From NCBI GenBank assembly GCA_963573315.1, contig OY752149.1:868001-932000 (forward strand): a DNA stretch of 64,000 bases, in the 5' to 3' direction. Each line of letters opens with the position of its first letter. Position 1 is the stretch's first letter. The position numbers and the translations under genes are program-made. The DNA comes from Entomortierella parvispora (lineage: Eukaryota > Mortierellomycota > Mortierellomycetes > Mortierellales > Mortierellaceae). Positions 56,318 through 64,000 of this stretch are shown piece by piece. Under the pieces are notes generated by a model. That model was given only the letters and a program-made list of their open reading frames with translations. It did not search any database and was not told the DNA's origin.

Positions 56318-59300
56318 TTAGCGAGCATCATTCTGCTCCTTGGCCTCGGCAATCGCGTAGAGGGCGTCAAAATCGGTCGAACGCTCACACATGGACCGGA
56401 AGAGTCCATCCTCCTTCTGCATCAACGTCAATGGCTTGTCATACTCGGCAATCTCTCCTGCATTCATCACCAAGACACGGTCAAAATCGGCAATGGTTCG
56501 GATACGATGAGCAATCGTGATAATGGTCGAGTCTGCCATCTCTTCGCGGATCGTCGTCTGAATCTTGAGGTCAGTCTCGAAATCAACACTAGCTGTGGCT
56601 TCGTCCATGATGATGATCTTGGATTGACGGACCAAAGCACGAGCCAACGCGATCAATTGACGCTGGCCCTGGGAGAAGTTAGAACCGTTCTCCTTGACGG
56701 GGGTATCGAGTGTGATCTTGGAAGGGTCAACAACTTCGGACTCTGCAGTTGTGGAGCCCTTGATGGATCCAGCAGGCGACTTTTGCGCAGACTCTCCAGT
56801 GACCGAGGAAGCCTCCGATCCGACAGCCGTGGCAGCTGGGTCGTCCACAGGAAGCTTAGTGGTCTCTGGGATCAAGTGACTGCGGCGAAGAGCCTGCCAA
56901 AGTTCCTCGTCCTCACGCTCATTGAAAGGATCCAAGTTGAATCTCAAGGTACCCTTGAACAAAATTGGGTCCTGAGGAATGATGGTCAAGCTAGATCTCA
57001 AGTCGTGAAGACCAATCGTGCCGATATCAATTCCATCAATTCGGATCGATCCATTAGCGGGTTCCATGAAGCGGAACAATGAAATGGCCAAGGTCGATTT
57101 ACCGGATCCAGTACGACCCACGACTCCGACCTTCTCGCCGGCCTTGATGGTGAATGAGATGTCCTTGATGACTTCGGGGGTATCGGGAGCGTACTTCATG
57201 GTCAAATGATCAACGACAATCTCACCCGAGTGAGGCCATGAGGCTGGGGGGCGGGATCCGGCAATAATCGCAGCAGGTTCCTCTTCCAAGTCCATGTATT
57301 CAGCCACACGCTCAACAGAGTTCATGGCCATTTCGTTCTCGGCATAACTGCGGATCAGCCAGACAATCGTGGTGGTAAACATGAGAGAGTAGGTCAAACT
57401 GAGAGCAGCCCAACCAGGAGCCAAGGAGCCCCAGCTTCCCAAGACCAACATGCCGGTAGTAAAAGAAACCAAGGCACCGACAATATCGACGCGCCAGTGC
57501 AACCAGCGGTTGGTAGACCAGAGCAAGAAGAAGGTACGGTTGTTATCGTCCGTGTTGACCAAGTTCTTGGCCTGGAAACGGCTCTCGAAACCATAAGCAC
57601 GGATAGTAGCCAAACCGGACAAGGTCTCGTTGAAATGGTTCAAAATGGGGGAGCGCGAGTTCGAGTTCAGACGCTTAAGATCACGCGAGATGGGCACGTA
57701 AAGGGCACCGATGATACCATAGATGGTCACAATACAGACCGCGGCAATCAAAAAGGAAGAATTGTTGCTCGAGATGATAAAAATAATACCAATCAAGTTC
57801 ACAATTCCTTGCATGAACCATTGAAGTCCATGCATGACATTGTCATCGATCGTGGACATATCTGAACTGAAGCGGTTAACAATGCGGCCGATGGGTGTCG
57901 TGTCAAAGAAGCGGACCTTGGCGCGGGAAATCCTGAGAAGGAGCTGCTCATGGATGGTTCTTGAGGCGCGCAGGGTTCCATAAAGAGAATAGAAGCTCGT
58001 GAGGGTCATAAAGAGCATGGTGCAAACAGAAATCAGGACATAGACTCCGAGGTAAAAGTTGACGCTAACAGGCTCATTGCTGAATAGGGACATGGTCATC
58101 GTGCCAGACTCGCGACCATCGACTGGAGCAAAGGCAGCGTAAATCGAAAGCGCAATTGGTTCCGGGGTAATAGCTTGAGCTGCTTGGAAGACAAAGGCAC
58201 CGGTGGACTCGGCCACTTTGTTGGCCCAGACCGCAAGCCAGGCGTTCTGACCAACATCAACAGCTTCTCCAATCAAAAAGACAGCAACAAGACCGAGCCA
58301 AAAGGGGATGCCTCCAGAGGCAGCGATATAAGTCTTGTAGACCTTCCATGCAACAGCACCCTCGACCTTCTTCTCGTCCTCAGTCAACTTGGTGGCAGTC
58401 TTCTTGTTTGGGTCTGCCTTCTTGCCTTTCTTGGCATCGACATTGTGCAAGGTGCCAACTTCGCTGTCCTCATCCGAGACAGGGGTGGCCAAGGTAACAT
58501 GGTCAACCCAACCGTTAGAGATCACCTGAGCAGGGGTACCAGTTCCAAGAATCTCACCCTTGTTCAGGACGACGACAAGGCTGGCGGCATTCATGGTCAA
58601 CTGAACCTGATGGGTTACCATAAGAACCGTACGTCCCTGCAAAAGAGGTCCGGTCAGAGTCTGGAAGAGGTGCTTTCCAGTGTGAGAGTCGACGGCAGAG
58701 AGACAATCGTCCAACAGCAAGACATTGGCATCCGAGTAGATGGCACGGGCAAGAGCAACACGCTGCTTCTGTCCTCCAGACAGGGTAATACCCTGTTCAC
58801 CAATCTCAGTGGCGTCACCAGATTCAAGAATCTCCAAATCGGGGTTCAAGGCACATCCCTCCAAGACAGCATCATAGAGATCCTGGTCAAAGGGCTTTCC
58901 AAACAAGATGTTGTTGCGGATCGTCGAGTTTTGAAGCCAGGCGGTCTGAGCGGCGTAAGCGATTCCGGATCCACGATCAGAAACCTCGTGTTCACCATAG
59001 TCGAGGCGGGGCAAGAACATGGCTCCCTCTTCACGCTCGAGTTCACCAAGAAGAGCCAGCAAGAGGGCCGACTTTCCAGATCCAGTGGGTCCGACAATAA
59101 CAGAGAGCTGACCAACGGGGAAATCAACCGAAATGTTCTTCAACTTGAAACGTTCCGGGGGGGCGGCAACTTCGGGGACAGGCTCCTCGACCTTCTTTGG
59201 GGCCTTTGAGAACTTTGACTTGATCCTCTGGAAAAGGGATTCCTTCTTGGCAACCTTGGCCTCTTCCTTCTCGTGTTCCTTGTTAGGCCAGATGAACGAA

Positions 59301-61652
59301 GCGTTCACAAATCCAATGACGGGGGTGTCAGAGATCTTGGCCTTGGAATCAATCTTGGTAACCGTGGTGTCGCGAATGATATCTTCCTCCTCCAGGAACT
59401 TGCTGAAACGTCCCAAGGAAACCATTGTCTGCATCACATTCTGAATGTTCCAGGGGATCTGGTTCAAGGCCGAACGCATGATGTTGAACAAGGCCAAGGT
59501 CGTAAACATCACGGCAGCAGTCATTTCATGTCCAAAGAGCTTTGTGTAGGCCAAGAACATGACAATGATGTTCAACAGGGGAACAATCATCCACGCAATG
59601 CCGGCAACTGTCATACGGATAAAGGATTTCTTTGTCTGCTCCAACTCCTTCGTACGGGCGGCTGTGATCTTCTCCACGAATTTGGACTCCCATCCAAAGA
59701 ATTTGACAATGCGAATCGCGGACAACATCTCGTTAAGACCATCCATACGCTCATCCTTGGTAGTCATGATGGCCTTGAACAGCTTCATGATTGCAGAGAA
59801 AAGCATGGCAGGGATAGGGTATGAGACAAACATGAAACCAATACCGACCAAAGCGGCATAGCCGAGTAACCAGTACAGCTGAATCGAGGCAAAGATGAAC
59901 TGAATAGGGTAGCCGTACATCTGGTGGAGATAACTGAACGCGAGGACCATGCGCTGGAGATCGACGGCGATCAGGTCTAGTTTGATATGGCAAGTTGGTT
60001 AGATATATACTTTCTGATCTGAAGCGAGAGGCTATTGAGCGAGAGAATGGTTCTTACTGGCAATGTTGATGCTCTTCTTCTTTTCAGCATCCTGGCCATC
60101 TCCCTTCTTGTCGTCCTTCTTATCTTTGGCTGGGGCGGCAATATCCTTGCGGCTCAACGACTTGTTGTAGATTTCTGAGTTGACAATTGAGGTCAAGTGA
60201 ACAAAGATACGGCGACCCCTGTGCAAGGCGGCCTGCAGACACATTGACTCGAAAAAGGAGGAGATCAATAGCACAAAGACCCATTTGTAGTTGTCAATGG
60301 TTGGAGGGCCACATGTGGTGCATTCCATGTACTGAATAATCTTGTTCATGCAGTAGGGGGAAGCATTGACGAGGACGCACCAGGGCAAAGCCCAGCTCAA
60401 CTGAATCAGGAACTCGCCGCTAAGCGACCAGAGGAGTCTGCGGGTAAAAGTCTTGCCCCTAAAAAGGTAGAGAGATAAAGAGAGAGAGAGAGAGAGTCAA
60501 TTGAACGTTCTCACCCAGTCAAGATTTGAGAGCACCTTTTTTTCTGGTCCTTCTGTTCATTCCCCTCCTTCCCTAACGTCCGCGCCTTTTCTTTTTTTTT
60601 TCTCAATGGGATATCAATGGTGTCAAAAAACAAAGACTTACTTGTAGGTGCTAAAGTGGCGAACAGAGTACTTTGACTGATCGTCATCCTCGAGATCGGG
60701 GAGATCAATGTCCTGCAACGAGCGTCTGTATCCGAGATAGACCAAGGGGTTGACCCAACCAAAGACCATCTGTGAATAGAAGGAAGATGAAGACTCGCTC
60801 GAGGGCTGACGTGGCTCCAAAACCATCTCGCCCGTCTCCTTGTTCTTGACCAAGGACAGTCTAGGCTTCTTGGGTGCAGCCGAGAAGGGGAGGGTCGAAA
60901 CCGAGATCCAGAGAAGAAGGGTGATTACAAACAGGGACATGCCCTCCATCTTGATCCACTGGGGCCATTCATTCAAAGGCAGGGTCAAGACGCCGGCCTT
61001 GAAAAGACCAATCACGCCAAGGACCCACTCCAAAAGGTAGTAAAAGTCCATCACGGGACGAATATAAAACTGACTCGCTACAGCGGGTCTCAACAGGAGC
61101 ACAAAGGACAGACCGAGAGCAAACGTCCAGGAAAGTACCTGGCTCAGGTCACCCAGGGCCGTGTCCTTGGCAGGGATCTCCTCCTTTCCGGAATGGATCA
61201 AGACGATGGAGAACATGGTCAGTCCGAGCTGAAGCGCTGTCAGGCCCAAACGGCCCAAGTCGACGCTCATGCCCTTCGCCCGTTGCGCTTGGTACTGGAC
61301 CTGGAGGGCATGTTGCTCCTGAACAAGGGTCGAGTCTGTGTGACGACGCTGTTCGCTGTTTTGATGTTGCTGTTGCTGTTCGTACCCATCCTGATCCTCA
61401 GATTGCTCAAGGTTGTCGTACTGGTCCAGATGAACAGGCTTTCTAGATAAGCGATAGATGAATGCGGCCGAGGAGAGGGTGTACACCAAAGGCAACACCT
61501 TCTCGATTAACCTACAGAGCAGAAAAGAGAACACGGCAAAAAAAAAACAGGGTCAGCGGCTGCAAATGAAGAGAGAAAAGGAGTGATCATCGACTGCTGT
61601 TGTGCTGTCGTGCGTGTCAGCATCGTTCTTCTTACTCGACGGCGGTGCTCAT
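56318..61652 (-). CDS. ABCC/MRP-type full ABC transporter (Ycf1/Bpt1-like), complete
   Basis: Exons 61652-61636 (17 nt, MSTAVE), 61511-60642, 60458-60058 and 59976-56318 give 1648 residues. An N-terminal hydrophobic domain (TMD0-like, about 1-240) is followed by TMD1, NBD1 (GPTGSGKSALLLALLGELE, LSGGQKQRVALARAIYSD, VLLLDDCLSAVD), TMD2 and NBD2 (GRTGSGKSTLAISLFRF, NFSQGQRQLIALARALV, IIIMDEATASVD). The NBD1 Walker B ends DD rather than DE, the asymmetry typical of ABCC proteins. Family members move glutathione conjugates and other anions into vacuole or out of the cell; substrate here not deducible. NBD2 contains a variable insert between the Q-loop and signature (DDPAATAVGSEASSVTGESAQ). Confidence 0.93.
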
Positions 61653-63329
61653 TCGATCGCTTTCTTTTCGGTGGTAGCTTGCAGTGCGAGTGACAAGGAC
61701 GTCGTTGGTTAGAAAGAGGGGGGGGAGACGGAAGGGTCGTGAAGAGGGTGAGGATAGGGAGAAGAGAAGCAAAGGAACGGGCGAGAGACGAGCACTGGAG
61801 AACAAAAAAAAAAAAAAAAAAAAAAAGAAAAAGAAAGAAAGTAAAAAAAAGAAGAGAGAGAAGGAATAAAAGTAAAGGGGCCTTGCATCTCGCGGGATCC
61901 GTTTCCGAGACTGACGTGGTCGATGGCCAAGCACACGGCGCCCGATGGGCTGGGCGAGCACGCCAGAGAGAGGAAGAGAGAAAGAGCGCGAGAGCAGCCA
62001 ACGACCAACGAGAACACACGAGAGCGTTCTCGCCCAATTGAGAAACGCAAACAAAGAAGGTCCATCGCTTGGCGCTGCACCTCCGCCTTACAGGAGTACA
62101 GACGACCCTTTGCGCGGTCCCCTCTTGCCCACCAGAAAGGAAAGAAAATATCGTCTCTTAAGGTTGTCTGCTGCGGTGCTGCATATTGCGGGCGCAGGTG
62201 GGCAATCGTTGTGTGTTTTGTTTGTGAGCACAACACGTCTTGCTGCACTCGCTCCACTCACTCCTCTGCATTCTGCTTGCTCTGCTTGCTCTACTGCGGG
62301 AGACAACCCTGCTTCTGACGAATGAGCGGCCACAAACCTTGCCAGATTCTCTCACTCTTTCTCCGATTCACTCTCTTCCGCGTGCAAAGGCGACTCTCCC
62401 TGCCCTGTCGTCTCACTCTGCGCTCGGACTGTGCTGCTGCGAGCGATGTCAGACTTCCGTGTCCCTGTGCCGTTTTCGTGTCGCTGTTCAACCCAGGGCT
62501 ACAGAACGGATCGTGAGCCCAGATGCAAGAAAAGGATTCATCCTTGCTTCTCACAAAGTATGAAGTGGGCAAGGGGCTGTGACCACATTGCGAGGGCGAT
62601 CAATAGGATGCGTTGGATGTGCTGGATGTATTGGAGCAGATCGCCCAGTCTGCCATCGGACGTATTGGACGCTAAGGACATTGGAATCTAGGCTCGAGGC
62701 AATTGAGCTCTTGAAAAAAGTCCAACAGGACCAACGGGACCACAGGCACAGAACACAGAACACAGAACACAAAACATCCAGAAAGGTCCCACAAACAAGT
62801 TGAGGTCTGACAAATCTGCCAAAGAGCAAAAATTATTAAAAAGAAACTGTCTCCTCAGCCCCTTTTCGTCAAAGGTTCAAAGCTAATGACCGCGGATTAT
62901 CGCCCCGCCCGTTCCTCTTTCTTTCAAACCACATCTTTGGCGTTTGGTGGTCTACCAGGAAAGTAGCAGTAGGCAAATATGCAGTAGTAGACTATCATGT
63001 CAATCGACAATGAACGACACAAAGGTCAAAGCGACCCGAGGCGGCGTCTTGCCCTTCGCCTAGATGTGTTTTGTTTTGTGTTTTGGGATGTCCACCCTGT
63101 GAGTCGACCAATAACACCATTGCATAGTTTCACATCCCGACAAGGTCACGCTGGCCAAACATGGCGGCCAAACACGAATTTTCTGCCTTTTTTCCAATGA
63201 AAACGATATTCCGCAGTGGAGATTGCCATCGGCTCATCCCCAAGAGGCAGACACTGTACTTTTTCCTACTATATCGAGATGCAGATATTCTTTTGCATTG
63301 GATTCATTCCTACTAAGCTATAAACGAAT
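61653..63329. other. Intergenic between tandem ABCC genes
   Basis: 1.68 kb including the promoter of the complete ABCC gene and the 3' flank of the second. A22-24 run near 61805-61826, CT-rich leader. ORFs on both strands are low-complexity. No RNA gene seen. Confidence 0.6.
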
Positions 63330-64000
63330 TTAGATCGCGGCCAAGGCCTCACAATCACGCTTTTCCTTCTCTTCTGCAATGGCGTAAAGGGCGTCAAACT
63401 CGGTCGAACGCTCGCACATTGACCGGAAGAGTCCATCCTCCTTCTGCATCAACGTCAATGGCTTGTCATACTCGGCAATCTCTCCTGCATTCATCACCAA
63501 GACACGGTCAAAATCGGCAATGGTTCGGATACGATGAGCAATCGTGATAATGGTCGAGTCTGCCATCTCTTCGCGGATCGTCGTCTGGATCTTGAGGTCA
63601 GTCTCGAAATCAACACTAGCTGTGGCTTCGTCCATGATGATGATCTTGGATTGACGGACTAAAGCACGAGCCAACGCGATCAATTGACGCTGGCCCTGGG
63701 AGAAGTTAGAGCCGTTCTCCTTGACGGGGGTATCGAGGGTGATCTTGGAGGGGTCGACAATATCTGATTCTGTGGTCGAGCCCTTGACAGATCCAGCTGG
63801 CGAGGCTCCAGTGGTGCCAGTAGCACCGGCGGCCACATCCACTTCCAAAGAAGTCACCGCGAGATTATTGCGCTTGCTAGGCATAGAGTTGGACTTGGTC
63901 TCTGGAATCAAGTGACTCCGTCTCAAAGCCTCCCAGAGCTCACGGTCCTCGCGCTCTCCGAAAGGATCCAAGTTGGAGCGAAGTGTGCCCTTGAACAAAA
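63330..64000 (-). CDS. Second ABCC/MRP transporter, C-terminal end (5' part beyond window)
   Basis: The visible 222 codons cover the end of NBD2: FKGTLRSNLDPFGEREDRELWEAL, a variable linker (KSNSMPSKRNNLAVTS ... GSVKGSTT), NFSQGQRQLIALARALV, IIIMDEATASVD, TIAHRIRTIADFDRVLVM and AEYDKPLTLMQKEDGLF. It ends EEKEKRDCEALAAI. It is a direct tandem paralogue of 56318-61652, same strand, 1.7 kb apart. From the signature to the H-loop, DNA is nearly identical to its neighbour, while the linker and tail have diverged. Confidence 0.93.
   Translation of the reverse strand, partial: LFKGTLRSNLDPFGEREDRELWEALRRSHLIPETKSNSMPSKRNNLAVTSLEVDVAAGATGTTGASPAGSVKGSTTESDIVDPSKITLDTPVKENGSNFSQGQRQLIALARALVRQSKIIIMDEATASVDFETDLKIQTTIREEMADSTIITIAHRIRTIADFDRVLVMNAGEIAEYDKPLTLMQKEDGLFRSMCERSTEFDALYAIAEEKEKRDCEALAAI

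Overview
The window is nuclear DNA of a filamentous fungus. Nearly every gene is split by short GT-AG introns (about 60-150 nt, with CTAAC/TACTAAC-like branch sites), intergenic DNA is rich in CT tracts and microsatellites, and the genes include fungal orthologues (Lsb3/Ysc84, Adp1, Crb2/Rad9-type adaptor, RACK1/Asc1, Scs7). An H-type ferritin and a catalytic MT-A70 adenine methyltransferase of the MTA1 kind are typical of early-diverging lineages. Together these suggest Mucoromycota, most likely Mortierellomycotina; that placement is inference. Exon coordinates come from splice motifs plus reading-frame continuity. Every multi-exon model lying wholly inside the window closes in frame.

Layout. 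1-7.5 kb: ornithine aminotransferase (partial, -), very-long-chain enoyl-CoA reductase (-), then a divergent gene for a Myb-like/MT-A70 methyltransferase (+). 7.9-15.5 kb: a transposon island with a precisely bounded 5'-truncated LINE (19-bp target duplication plus poly(A)), a retroelement inserted inside a tRNA-Ala(AGC) gene with a 25-bp duplication, the regenerated tRNA, and an element with >=62-bp inverted repeats. 15.7-23 kb: fatty acid 2-hydroxylase (-), Lsb3-like SYLF/SH3 protein (+), an Apq12-like membrane protein (+), and RACK1 (-) with a box C/D snoRNA of the snR24/U24 family in its third intron. 23.7-31.4 kb: a 1638-residue disordered protein and ferritin (both -). 33-42.8 kb: a CaMKK/Ssp1-like kinase, an unrecognised 235-residue protein, and a Tudor-BRCT checkpoint adaptor (all +). 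43-47.5 kb: a local array of related cell-surface proteins, two intact and at least two decayed, plus a relic tail. 47.8-56 kb: an Adp1-type ABCG protein (-) and a divergent coiled-coil protein (+). 56.3-64 kb: a complete ABCC/MRP-type ABC transporter (-) and the 3' end of a second one whose NBD2 DNA is almost identical.

The genes look like ordinary housekeeping and membrane-lipid functions: VLCFA elongation and sphingolipid hydroxylation, endocytosis, iron storage, ribosome-associated signalling, DNA-damage response and detoxification. There is no operon-like logic. The most unusual parts are the tRNA-Ala-targeted element, whose first ORF starts on an ATG supplied by the tRNA target, the RACK1/snR24 host-guest pair, and the Myb-like/MT-A70 methyltransferase.
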